Shown: piece by piece, positions 17,548 through 24,296 of the stretch | How the letters are laid out: each line of letters starts with the position of its first letter | How positions within the stretch are numbered: position 1 is the stretch's first letter | From: an uncultured Bacteroidales bacterium | GTDB lineage: Bacteria > Bacteroidota > Bacteroidia > Bacteroidales > WCHB1-69 | DNA: 57,863 bases | Assembly (NCBI GenBank): GCA_900315245.1 | Contig: OMYJ01000002.1 | Location: forward strand, 1 to 57,863 | Direction: 5' to 3' | Notes under the pieces: generated by a model | Seen by the model: the letters and a program-made list of their open reading frames with translations, nothing else | Databases searched by the model: none | Told to the model about the DNA's origin: nothing | Made by a program: the position numbers and the translations under genes

Positions 17548-18507
17548 ATGAAAAGAATCATCCGAATTTCAACATTGGCCCTACTGGTCGTCTTGACCTT
17601 GACGGGCTGTAAGAAAAGTTATACCATCACGGTGAAATCCAACAACACGGAATGGGGTTCTGTCACAGGTTCAGGCACATACAAAGACGGTGAGACGGTC
17701 ACCCTATCCGCAGTGCCTGTGATGGGATGTTGTTTTGTCCGCTGGAACGACGGCGATGCCACCAATCCGCGCCAAATTGTGGTGAGCGGCGATGCCGAAT
17801 ACATCGCCATCTTCACAGACACAACCGGCGGCGGCAATGACTTAACCGGCACCGTTGTACACGATGCGGTGACCGATTACGACGGTAATAGCTATGACGC
17901 AGTGTGGATAGGCAACCAGCTGTGGATGAAAGAGAACCTCCACACCACGCACTATGCCGATGGCACGGAAATCCCCCACGGAATAGACACGAGTGTGACC
18001 AAGCCATATTGGTACAACTACTCCGTTCTCACCCTCCCACAGGAAAAATATTACAACTGGCCGGCGGTGATGCATGGAGAGGCTTCCAGCAACACCAGCC
18101 CGAGCGGCGTGCAGGGAATCTGTCCTTCTGGCTGGCATCTGCCGAGCGATGCGGAGTGGCTGATAATGGAGCAGCGGCTGTCCACGATGGATGTGTCCGG
18201 TTTCGGATGGCGCGGCGACCATGCGGGCATGTTGGCGAGTGACGGATGGGATGCTTCCTCCAAGTCGGGAGCCCCTGGCAACGTAGCGGATTCCAACCAT
18301 AACATTTCGGGGTTCTCCGCCGTTTCTGTAGGCTATTGCAATAATATTGCTCCTATGGATATGGGCCGAACTGCTCATTTCTGGAGTGCCACTCAGGACA
18401 TCCACAATTCCGCATGGTGTCGCGATCTTTTTTACAACGAGGCGCGTGTAAACAGAGACCTCAGCGGCAAGGAATCCGGCTATTCGGTCCGCTGCCTTCG
18501 CAATTGA
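17548..18507 (+). CDS. FISUMP-domain lipoprotein with N-terminal bacterial repeat
   Basis: A surface or periplasmic lipoprotein of 319 residues. ATG 17548 gives a lipoprotein signal (MKRIIRISTLALLVVLTLTGCKKS) with lipobox LTGC at residues 21-24. Residues about 27-95 form a beta-rich repeat (TITVKSNNTEWGSVTGSGTY ... GCCFVRWNDGD ... AEYIAIF) of the kind often found in Bacteroidetes surface proteins. The rest is a 'Fibrobacter succinogenes major paralogous' (FISUMP) domain with YDAVWIGNQLWMKENL, ICPSGWHLPSDAEW, FWSAT and YSVRCLRN. The function of FISUMP domains is not established. The gene follows the DUF559 remnant by 232 bp and ends before a terminator-like hairpin at 18543. Confidence 0.88.
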   Translation: MKRIIRISTLALLVVLTLTGCKKSYTITVKSNNTEWGSVTGSGTYKDGETVTLSAVPVMGCCFVRWNDGDATNPRQIVVSGDAEYIAIFTDTTGGGNDLTGTVVHDAVTDYDGNSYDAVWIGNQLWMKENLHTTHYADGTEIPHGIDTSVTKPYWYNYSVLTLPQEKYYNWPAVMHGEASSNTSPSGVQGICPSGWHLPSDAEWLIMEQRLSTMDVSGFGWRGDHAGMLASDGWDASSKSGAPGNVADSNHNISGFSAVSVGYCNNIAPMDMGRTAHFWSATQDIHNSAWCRDLFYNEARVNRDLSGKESGYSVRCLRN

Positions 18508-18542
18508 CAGACGCTTGATCTGAGACGTGTGACGTGAGATTT

Positions 18543-18587
18543 AAGACGTGAGAATGGGATTATCCCCAAAGTCCCACGTCTTTTTTT
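18543..18587 (+). terminator. Intrinsic terminator after the FISUMP gene
   Basis: AAGACGTG (18543-18550) pairs with CACGTCTT (18575-18582), an inner GGGA/TCCC stem lies at 18556-18566, and the structure ends in TTTTTTT. It is 35 bp after the FISUMP stop codon. Confidence 0.7.
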
Positions 18588-18624
18588 GATGCGGTCGCAG
18601 TGGCTTTATTGCGAATTTAATTGT

Positions 18625-18672
18625 GCAAGGAAATCCTCCAGTTGGAGCGCAAATTGCCTGCAGCGTTCGAAT
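18625..18672 (+). repeat. Displaced murG fragment (45/48 identical to 19458-19505)
   Basis: The 48 bases match an internal part of murG encoding KEILQLERK-PAA with three substitutions, two of which would change residues (S to L, Y to F). It joins directly to a copy of the giant gene's 3' end. Confidence 0.92.
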
Positions 18673-18724
18673 GTGACCACCGAACAGGGCACCGTCACCA
18701 AACGGGTGGTGAAACGGTAGTGGG
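18673..18724 (+). repeat. Exact 52-bp copy of the giant adhesin gene 3' end
   Basis: Identical to 16860-16911, including the TAG stop and the four following bases. In its own frame it encodes VTTEQGTVTKRVVKR and stop, the end of the T9SS sorting domain, but no gene leads into it. Confidence 0.95.
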
Positions 18725-18751
18725 CGGATACATTTTTCGGTTTCCCCATTT

Positions 18752-18801
18752 TGTAGGGACGCGATTCATCGTGACATGACGCGATGAATCGCGTCCCTAC
18801 A
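18752..18801. repeat. Palindrome of the GTAGGGACG family, 20-bp stem
   Basis: TGTAGGGACGCGATTCATCG (18752-18771) is perfectly complementary to 18782-18801, with a 10-base loop. It shares the GTAGRGRCG...CGYCYCTAC pattern with palindromes at 25359, 28760, 34026 and 36573. Confidence 0.9.
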
Positions 18802-18824
18802 TTTTTCACGCACCTCCACCACAG

Positions 18825-18911
18825 ATAACCATAATCATTCAACAGCTTCAATAACCCATAACCATTAACCCTCAATGTCAATAACCAATAACCTATAACC
18901 ACTAACCATTA
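18825..18911 (-). repeat. Low-complexity word repeat (TTATTGGTTATGGG type)
   Basis: Read on the minus strand this is AATGGTTAGTGGTTATAGG followed by TTATTGGTTATTGA and more of the same. Related stretches lie at 27566, 47296 and 52200. Confidence 0.75.
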
Positions 18912-18918
18912 AAAAATG

Positions 18919-18926
18919 TATTTTTG
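18919..18926 (+). promoter_or_regulatory. -7 box TATTTTTG for murG
   Basis: TATTTTTG followed by CGGCGC, ending 20 bp before the murG ATG. Confidence 0.75.
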
Positions 18927-18946
18927 CGGCGCAAAACCAAACCGTT

Positions 18947-20053
18947 ATGGAAAAGAGATACATTATCAGCGGCGGCGGCACCGGCGGGCACATATTCCCC
19001 GCGTTAGCCATCGCCAACAAGATCAAAGCGGAGAATCCCGAAGCCAAAATCCTCTTTATCGGGGCGAGTGACAAAATGGAGATGCGACGAGTGCCGGAAG
19101 CTGGCTATCCCATTGAAGGACTGGAGATTTACGGCATCCACCGCGACATGTCTCTCAGCGGTATGATGTGCAATCTGCGTCTGCCCGTGGTGATGATGAA
19201 GGCCATGCGCAAGGCCAAGAAGATCATGCGTGAGTTCAAGCCTGACCTGGCCATCGGCGTCGGCGGGTTCGCCAGCGGTCCCGCTCTGAAGGCCGCCTCA
19301 CAACTCGGAATTCCCACGCTTTTGCAAGAACAGAACTCCTATCCCGGCGTCACCAACAAGATGCTGGCCAAAAACGCCAAGGCCATCTGTGTGGCCTACG
19401 ACGGCCTCGACCGCTTCTTCCCGGTGGAGAAAATCATCAAAACGGGCAACCCTATCCGCAAGGAAATCCTCCAGTTGGAGCGCAAATCGCCTGCTGCGTA
19501 CGAATATTTCAACTTCTCGCCCACTAAGAAAACTGTGTTGGTGGTTGGCGGAAGCCTCGGCGCACGCACCTTCAACCAGACCATGGCCGCCAATCTGGAC
19601 GCTTTCCGCAAAGCCGACCTGCAACTGCTTTGGCAAACCGGCGAACAGTTCTACAAGAACATTGACCCCGAGCTGCTGAAACAGCAGGACGAACACATCC
19701 ATATCGTGCCGTTCATCAAGAATATGAACGACGCCTACAGCATGGCTGATGTCATCATCTCCCGCGCCGGCGCGTTGGCATTGGCGGAACTGGCCATCGT
19801 GGGAGCTCCAACCATCCTCGTGCCGTTCCCCTACGCCGCCGAAGACCACCAGACTTTCAACGCCAAGGCCCTCTCCACCAAAGATGCCGCGCTCTTCATC
19901 CCTGACAGCGAAGCCAAAGAGAAGCTGATCCCCACACTGTTACAATTGGTCAACGACCCGCACCGGATGGAAACCCTCGGCACAAACATCAAAACTTTCG
20001 CCCTGCCGAACGCCATTGATTTAATTTACGACGAAATCTTGAAATTATCTTAA
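18947..20053 (+). CDS. murG: MurG, lipid II-forming GlcNAc transferase
   Basis: Transfers GlcNAc from UDP-GlcNAc to undecaprenyl-pyrophosphoryl-MurNAc-pentapeptide (lipid I to lipid II) on the inner face of the cytoplasmic membrane. The 368 residues show the GT28 glycine loop SGGGTGGHIFPALAIA near the N-terminus, GVGGFASGPALKAA, LLQEQNSYPGVTNKML, a second glycine loop VVGGSLGARTFN, and the UDP-GlcNAc-binding region ISRAGALALAELAIVGAPTILVPFPYAAEDHQ. The start is fixed by the signature at residue 7 and by the -7 box 20 bp upstream. It is usually in the dcw cluster after ftsW; here it lies about 29 kb from the cluster on the opposite strand, under its own promoter. Confidence 0.97.
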   Translation: MEKRYIISGGGTGGHIFPALAIANKIKAENPEAKILFIGASDKMEMRRVPEAGYPIEGLEIYGIHRDMSLSGMMCNLRLPVVMMKAMRKAKKIMREFKPDLAIGVGGFASGPALKAASQLGIPTLLQEQNSYPGVTNKMLAKNAKAICVAYDGLDRFFPVEKIIKTGNPIRKEILQLERKSPAAYEYFNFSPTKKTVLVVGGSLGARTFNQTMAANLDAFRKADLQLLWQTGEQFYKNIDPELLKQQDEHIHIVPFIKNMNDAYSMADVIISRAGALALAELAIVGAPTILVPFPYAAEDHQTFNAKALSTKDAALFIPDSEAKEKLIPTLLQLVNDPHRMETLGTNIKTFALPNAIDLIYDEILKLS

Positions 20054-20096
20054 CGTACAATTTGAACCTTGAACTTTGAACCATAAACCAACCATC

Positions 20097-20588
20097 ATGA
20101 ACGGAGATCCAAGATTATACCAACTGTTGGACGAACTGCACATCCCTTACGAGTATCTGGAGCACCCGCCCGCCCCGACCATCGAGATTGCCAAGCAATA
20201 CTGGGCCGGGCACGACGCCAAACACTGCAAGAACCTCTTCTTCCGCAACCACAAGGGCAACCAGCACTATCTGGTCTGCCTCGACTGCGACCAGGACATG
20301 AACATCCACGACATCGAGAAACAGCTGCACCAGGGCAAGCTGAGCTTCGCCTCGGAACCGCGACTGATGAAATATCTGGGCGTGACTCCCGGCTCCGTGA
20401 CCCCTTTCGGACTCATCAACGACACGGAGCACCATGTGCATGTGTTCCTTGACCGTCAGCTGCAGCAGGCGGAGCGCGTGAGCTTCCACCCGTGTATCAA
20501 CACCGCCTCGCTCATGGTGGCGCGCGCGGATTTCGAGCGTTTCCTGCAATATATGGGAAATCCATACGAGTGGATTGATTTGTATTAA
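20097..20588 (+). CDS. YbaK/ProX-type aminoacyl-tRNA deacylase
   Basis: A 163-residue member of the YbaK/aaRS editing-domain family, freestanding proteins that hydrolyse mischarged tRNAs, in this subgroup typically Ala-tRNA(Pro) (ProXp-ala/PrdX-like). Seen are EYLEHPPAPTIEIAKQ, HCKNLFFRNHKGNQHYLVCL, KLSFASEPRLMKYLGVTPGSVTPFGLIND, HVHVFLDRQL and FHPCINTASLMV, matching the family's K-N-L-F-L and G-x-V-x-P-F-G-L motifs. ATG 20097 is preferred over ATG 20076 because it begins the conserved region and the upstream bases are low-complexity repeat (TTTGAACCTTGAACTTTGAACC). It follows murG by about 40 bp and may be cotranscribed. The exact tRNA substrate is inferred. Confidence 0.9.
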   Translation: MNGDPRLYQLLDELHIPYEYLEHPPAPTIEIAKQYWAGHDAKHCKNLFFRNHKGNQHYLVCLDCDQDMNIHDIEKQLHQGKLSFASEPRLMKYLGVTPGSVTPFGLINDTEHHVHVFLDRQLQQAERVSFHPCINTASLMVARADFERFLQYMGNPYEWIDLY

Positions 20589-20646
20589 GGAGTGAGCAGT
20601 GAATTGTGATTTGTGAATTGAAAAGGTCAAGCATTAGAAAAACACA

Positions 20647-21696
20647 ATGGAAAATTGCAAGACGTTAATATCCCACTTGGAAGAAACGCAAATTCTTAGC
20701 AAAGAGGAGTTTGCCTTTTTGATTGCGCAGCATTCCGAGGAAGACGCGCAGTTTCTGTTTGAGCGGGCACGGGCGGTGCGGGAGCGCGTTTTCGGAAAGT
20801 CCGTCTATTTGCGCGGATTGATAGAAATCTCGAACTACTGCGCCAACGACTGCTATTATTGCGGTATCCGGCGGAGCAACGAAACGGCAGAGCGCTATCG
20901 CCTCACCGAAGAGGACATCCTCGCTTGTTGTGACGAGGGTTACCAACTTGGATTTAGGACGTTCGTGATGCAAGGCGGCGAGGACGCACACTTCACCGAT
21001 GAGGTTTTGGTACGGTTGATTGGCAACATCAAATCGCGTTATCCTGATTGTGCCGTCACCCTGTCGTTGGGAGAGCGTGCGAAGGAGCGTTACCAAAAGC
21101 TCTTTGACGCGGGTGCCGACCGCTATCTGCTTCGCCACGAAACGGCCAACGCGCAGCACTACGCACAGCTGCACCCCGCGTGGATGTCGCACGCGAGACG
21201 GATCCAGTGTCTGTGGGATTTGAAAGAAATCGGCTATCAGGTGGGAACGGGCTTCATGGTAGGCACTCCCTTCCAAACGCCCGAACTGTTAGCGGAGGAC
21301 ATGCTCTTCATCAAGGAGTTGCAGCCGCAGATGGTGGGCATTGGGCCGTTTGTGCCGCACCACGCCACGCCGTTCGCCAACGAGCAAGGCGGCACCGTGG
21401 AGCAAACCCTCTTCATGCTCGGCCTTTTGCGACTGATGATGCCGCAATTGCTTCTGCCTTCCACCACCGCATTGGGCACGATTGACAAAACCGGTCGCGA
21501 AAAAGGGCTGTTGGCCGGTGCCAACGTGGTGATGCCGAACCTTTCGCCGGTATCCGTACGCAAAAAATACGACTTGTACGACAATAAAATCTGTACCGGG
21601 GACGAATCGGCGCAATGCGTCAACTGCCTGGGTGTCAGAATCGCTTCAACCGGCTACAAGATTGACGTGAACCGCGGCGACGCACCGGGGTGGTAA
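20647..21696 (+). CDS. hydE: HydE, [FeFe]-hydrogenase maturation radical SAM enzyme
   Basis: A radical SAM protein of 349 residues acting in assembly of the diiron subcluster of the [FeFe]-hydrogenase H-cluster. The SAM cluster motif CxxxCxxC is at C65, C69 and C72 (YCANDCYYCGIR). Other features are FRTFVMQGGED, GADRYLLRHETAN, QVGTGFMVGTPFQTPELLAEDM and GIGPFVPHHATPF, typical of HydE. C-terminal cysteines (QCVNCLG) are present. HydF, HydG and a hydrogenase are not in the window. The gene implies fermentative hydrogen metabolism and an anaerobic host. A biotin-synthase-like paralogue is the alternative but fits less well. Confidence 0.92.
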   Translation: MENCKTLISHLEETQILSKEEFAFLIAQHSEEDAQFLFERARAVRERVFGKSVYLRGLIEISNYCANDCYYCGIRRSNETAERYRLTEEDILACCDEGYQLGFRTFVMQGGEDAHFTDEVLVRLIGNIKSRYPDCAVTLSLGERAKERYQKLFDAGADRYLLRHETANAQHYAQLHPAWMSHARRIQCLWDLKEIGYQVGTGFMVGTPFQTPELLAEDMLFIKELQPQMVGIGPFVPHHATPFANEQGGTVEQTLFMLGLLRLMMPQLLLPSTTALGTIDKTGREKGLLAGANVVMPNLSPVSVRKKYDLYDNKICTGDESAQCVNCLGVRIASTGYKIDVNRGDAPGW

Positions 21697-21725
21697 TCTC
21701 AAAAACTTGCCACCGTTTTCCTTTT
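21689..21725 (+). terminator. Possible terminator between hydE and the convergent gene
   Basis: GGTGGTAA (21689-21696, overlapping the hydE stop) pairs with TTGCCACC (21707-21714) with one wobble, then GTTTTCCTTTT. The convergent genes are only 2 bp apart, so the hairpin sits inside the coding end of the minus-strand gene. Confidence 0.4.
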
Positions 21726-22292
21726 ATTGCTTGGACGATATCTTTTCGTCTTTATAACAGAAACACCTATGTTATGACGATCATGCTGTAAGATCTTCAC
21801 GTCTGTCCGTAAATTGGCAATGTCTTTTCGAAGTTCTTCAGTGTTCCGATCCAGCTTTTCAGAAAGGTTTTCTATTTTCCGGTCAAACTTCTTATCCATA
21901 CTCTCAAACCGATCATCCACTTTCTCGAACCGCTCGTCCACTTTCTCGAACCGCTCGTCCATATTCTGTTCTAATTTTTCAAACCTTTCGTCCACTTTTT
22001 CAAAACGTTCGTCCATCTTCTGTTCTAATTTCTCAAACCTTTCGTCCACTTTTTCAAAACGTACATCCACTTTTCTAAAACCCTCGCGCATATCAGCGGA
22101 TAATCGGTCAATTCTTTTAAGAATCTCTTTATGACCCTCTTCCAGATGTTTTTGGGAAAGGTCAAGGCGGGTCACTTTTTTTGCGAACCGAATAAGGAGC
22201 CAAGCCGCTATCAAAAGAAGACTAAAAATAGCAGAAAACATACCAATTGGACTTTCTGTTAAAAGTTGTAATACTTCAATTATCTTATTCAT
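21699..22292 (-). CDS. Membrane-anchored coiled-coil protein
   Basis: I cannot assign a function. The 197-residue protein has one N-terminal membrane segment (about 17-38, IGMFSAIFSLLLIAAWLLIRF). A long charged coiled coil (about 45-165) follows, made of heptads of the form VDERFEKVDERFEKLEQKM. A basic tail (KTKRYRPSNKRKTV) ends the protein. An 18-residue block LEQ[KN]MDERFEKVDERFEK is repeated, giving a 54-bp DNA duplication. Similar short membrane coiled-coil proteins are frequent in bacteria and variable in length. It may act as a spacer or oligomerisation element. It converges on hydE and has its own minus-strand -7 box at 22381. Confidence 0.8.
   Translation of the reverse strand: MNKIIEVLQLLTESPIGMFSAIFSLLLIAAWLLIRFAKKVTRLDLSQKHLEEGHKEILKRIDRLSADMREGFRKVDVRFEKVDERFEKLEQKMDERFEKVDERFEKLEQNMDERFEKVDERFEKVDDRFESMDKKFDRKIENLSEKLDRNTEELRKDIANLRTDVKILQHDRHNIGVSVIKTKRYRPSNKRKTVASF
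21956..22064 (-). repeat. 54-bp in-frame duplication in the coiled-coil gene
   Basis: CGTCCATATTCTGTTCTAAT at 21956 and CGTCCATCTTCTGTTCTAAT at 22010 begin two copies of a 54-bp unit with few differences, on top of the underlying 21-bp heptad periodicity. Copy-number change is likely between strains. Confidence 0.85.
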
Positions 22293-22380
22293 ATTCTGCT
22301 TTTTATGATTATTTAATTTTTGAATATTTTGTTAATTTTATAAATTTTTTGTATATTTATATTTCAGAATTATTTAAGCG

Positions 22381-22388
22381 CAAATATA
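22381..22388 (-). promoter_or_regulatory. -7 box TATATTTG for the coiled-coil gene
   Basis: On the minus strand TATATTTG is followed by CGC, about 90 bp before the start codon at 22292. Confidence 0.5.
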
Positions 22389-22423
22389 TATTTTTTTTGA
22401 TTACAACACCTTCATAAAAAAAT

Positions 22424-22431
22424 TATTTTTG
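22424..22431 (+). promoter_or_regulatory. -7 box TATTTTTG for mtgA
   Basis: TATTTTTG followed by CCGCCTC, ending 43 bp before the mtgA ATG. Confidence 0.75.
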
Positions 22432-22474
22432 CCGCCTCAAAAAAAAGAGGCATCAGCGTAAGATAAGAGGTGTT

Positions 22475-23293
22475 ATGGCAAAGAAATCGAAAGGTAGAAA
22501 GTTTTGGAAAACATTCGGGAAAATCATTCTCATCCTGTTTATTCTCAGCATATTATTGCCGATTTTGTATCGTTGGGTCAATCCGCCCGTGACGACATTC
22601 CAGTGTGTGCAAGCCATTAGCAACGGCACCGGAATCCACAAGAAATGGGTGCCGATTGAAAAAATCTCCCCTTACATGTACCGGGCGGCCATCGCCTCGG
22701 AGGACAACTACTTCCTCGGGCATCGCGGTTTCGACGTGATCGCCCTCAACACGGTGATGGAGGAACGCAAAAGCGGTCGCCGGCATCGTGGCGGCAGCAC
22801 CATCTCGCAGCAAACGGCAAAAAACGTGTTCTGCTGGCCGAAAAGTTCCTGGGTGCGCAAAGGCGTGGAAACCTACTTCACCTTCCTGATTGAGACTTTC
22901 TGGTCGAAAGAACGCATCATGGAGGTCTATCTGAACGTAATTGAGATGGGGCCCGGCATCTATGGCGCGGAAAAAGCGGCGCAAACTTACTTCCACTGCC
23001 ACGCTTCGCAACTTACTGCGCATCAGGCGGCCTTAATCACAGCTTGTTACCCCAGTCCCCAAAAGCGGAATCCTGCCAAGCCGACATCCTATCTGCTCGG
23101 TCGCGCCGCCAACATCGAGGGGAAAATGGCCAGATACGGAACTCCCAAATTCACAGACGAATATATCTCCCACGTGCGCGAGCGCTATCTGAAGTCTGTG
23201 GAAAAGATGGAAAAAAGCAAAGGCAAGAAGAAAGGCAAAAGCAAAAAAGGCGTTTGGGATTTCATAAAGCACGAGACAAAAAAACAGCGGTAG
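22475..23293 (+). CDS. mtgA: MtgA, monofunctional peptidoglycan glycosyltransferase
   Basis: Polymerises lipid II into glycan strands at the outer face of the inner membrane. The 272-residue protein has a basic N-terminus, one membrane helix (about 15-33, GKIILILFILSILLPILYRW) and a GT51 domain. The catalytic Glu is E76 in AAIASEDNYFLGHRGFD. Further motifs are RGGSTISQQTAKNVFCWP, KERIMEVYLNVIEMGPGIYGAEKAA and AALITACYPSPQKRNP. It has no transpeptidase domain and is about the usual MtgA length with a lysine-rich tail. It stands alone on the plus strand and converges on lpxC. A minus-strand terminator for lpxC overlaps its stop codon. Confidence 0.96.
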   Translation: MAKKSKGRKFWKTFGKIILILFILSILLPILYRWVNPPVTTFQCVQAISNGTGIHKKWVPIEKISPYMYRAAIASEDNYFLGHRGFDVIALNTVMEERKSGRRHRGGSTISQQTAKNVFCWPKSSWVRKGVETYFTFLIETFWSKERIMEVYLNVIEMGPGIYGAEKAAQTYFHCHASQLTAHQAALITACYPSPQKRNPAKPTSYLLGRAANIEGKMARYGTPKFTDEYISHVRERYLKSVEKMEKSKGKKKGKSKKGVWDFIKHETKKQR

Positions 23294-23306
23294 ATGCTAC
23301 CGCTGT
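23277..23306 (-). terminator. Terminator of the lpxD-lpxC operon, inside the mtgA end
   Basis: ACAGCGGTA (23284-23292) and TACCGCTGT (23298-23306) form a perfect 9-bp stem with a 5-base loop. On the minus strand the stem is followed by TTTTTTT (23278-23284), as in an intrinsic terminator for lpxC. On the plus strand no T tract follows. The mtgA stop codon (23291-23293) lies inside it. Confidence 0.75.
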
Positions 23307-23361
23307 CCAAAACCATTAACCTATGTAAGACAATGAAAATTAATTCATAATCATTGTACTC

Positions 23362-24291
23362 TTACGCAGGTTGTATAAAAAAGTTACAACTTTCCATAAT
23401 TTTTTTTGCAAAGGCCGTGTTGGCGAAGTGGCCAGGACGGCTGGCAGTGATCTCCGCACACAACGGAACCCCCAGTAAATAAAGGTCTCCGATGAGGTCG
23501 AGCAGCTTGTGACGGGCCGGCTCATTGGGATGACGTAAATGCGTATTATTAAGAATATGATCCGGGGTCACGGTGATGTCTTTCATGTGGAAAAAGTCGC
23601 CGAGTTGGGTCAGCACCTTGCTGTCGGGCACTTTGTCAACGAAAACGATGGCGTTGTCAAGGTCGCCGCCGCGCGCCAGGTTGTTCTGGATCAGGAACTG
23701 CAGCTCGTCAAGGAAGACGAAAGTGCGACAGTTATAGACATCCGGGACAAAAGACTCGATATTGTCGAGAACGGCTTGTTGTTCCGCAAGAATCTTCGTG
23801 CCGTAGTCCACATTCACGGTCATCTTGAAACGTTTCGCGGGCTTAATGGTGAGTTCTATCTGTTTCTCAGGGATGGAGAACGTGATTTCCTCTTTCACAA
23901 ATCCGACTTTTTTCGGGGAATCGAGCGTCACGATGCCGACCTCTTTGAGCATCTCCACATAAATGCGGGAGCTGCCGTCAAGAATGGGGGTTTCCGGACC
24001 GACGGTCTTCACAAGGACATTGTCGATGCCGAGTCCGGCGAGAGCGGCCATAAGATGCTCAATCGTGTGCACTTGCGCTTCGCCTTCTTTGATGGAAGTG
24101 CCACGGGAGGTGTCAAAAACCGAATTTGGGCTTGCCTTTACAATCGGGTTCCCGGGCAGGTCGGTGCGTTCAAACTGGATTCCGAAATCGGCGGGTGCGG
24201 GCACAAAGGTGACCGTCACCTGTTGAGCCGTATGTAAACCTCTCCCCGATACGGAAACCGGAGAGGCGATGGTTGTTTGTAATGATGTCAT
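23362..24291 (-). CDS. lpxC: LpxC, UDP-3-O-acyl-GlcNAc deacetylase (no FabZ fusion)
   Basis: Catalyses the committed deacetylation step of lipid A synthesis, a Zn-dependent cytoplasmic reaction. The 309 residues include VHTIEHLMAAL with zinc ligand H79, PARHKLLDLIGDL with ligands H261 and D265, and the probable catalytic H288 in SRPGHFAN. In Bacteroidetes LpxC is normally fused to FabZ (about 460 residues). Here the frame ends at about the point where the linker would begin (NFFIQPA), and no FabZ-like sequence or lpxA follows before the convergent mtgA. It starts 5 bp after lpxD, so the two form an operon with a minus-strand terminator at 23277-23306. Confidence 0.95.
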   Translation of the reverse strand: MTSLQTTIASPVSVSGRGLHTAQQVTVTFVPAPADFGIQFERTDLPGNPIVKASPNSVFDTSRGTSIKEGEAQVHTIEHLMAALAGLGIDNVLVKTVGPETPILDGSSRIYVEMLKEVGIVTLDSPKKVGFVKEEITFSIPEKQIELTIKPAKRFKMTVNVDYGTKILAEQQAVLDNIESFVPDVYNCRTFVFLDELQFLIQNNLARGGDLDNAIVFVDKVPDSKVLTQLGDFFHMKDITVTPDHILNNTHLRHPNEPARHKLLDLIGDLYLLGVPLCAEITASRPGHFANTAFAKKIMESCNFFIQPA

Positions 24292-24296
24292 GAAGG

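Larger units (their letters stand above)
18508..18946. other. Repeat-rich gap before murG
   Basis: No gene is visible in these 439 bp. From left to right it holds a terminator-like hairpin (18543-18587), a chimeric 100-bp insert made of a murG fragment and the giant-gene 3' end (18625-18724), a 20-bp-stem palindrome (18752-18801), a low-complexity 'AACCATTAACC' word repeat (about 18825-18911) and the murG -7 box (18919-18926). Confidence 0.8.

Noticed and set aside
23294..23361. Search for a FabZ remnant after lpxC
   Set aside because: The 68-bp gap to mtgA has no FabZ-like coding sequence, so the short LpxC is not explained by a nearby frameshift.
23539..24237. Long open frame on the plus strand opposite lpxC (232 codons)
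   Set aside because: It is antisense to a clear lpxC gene with intact zinc and catalytic residues; its translation is low-complexity and has no family motif.
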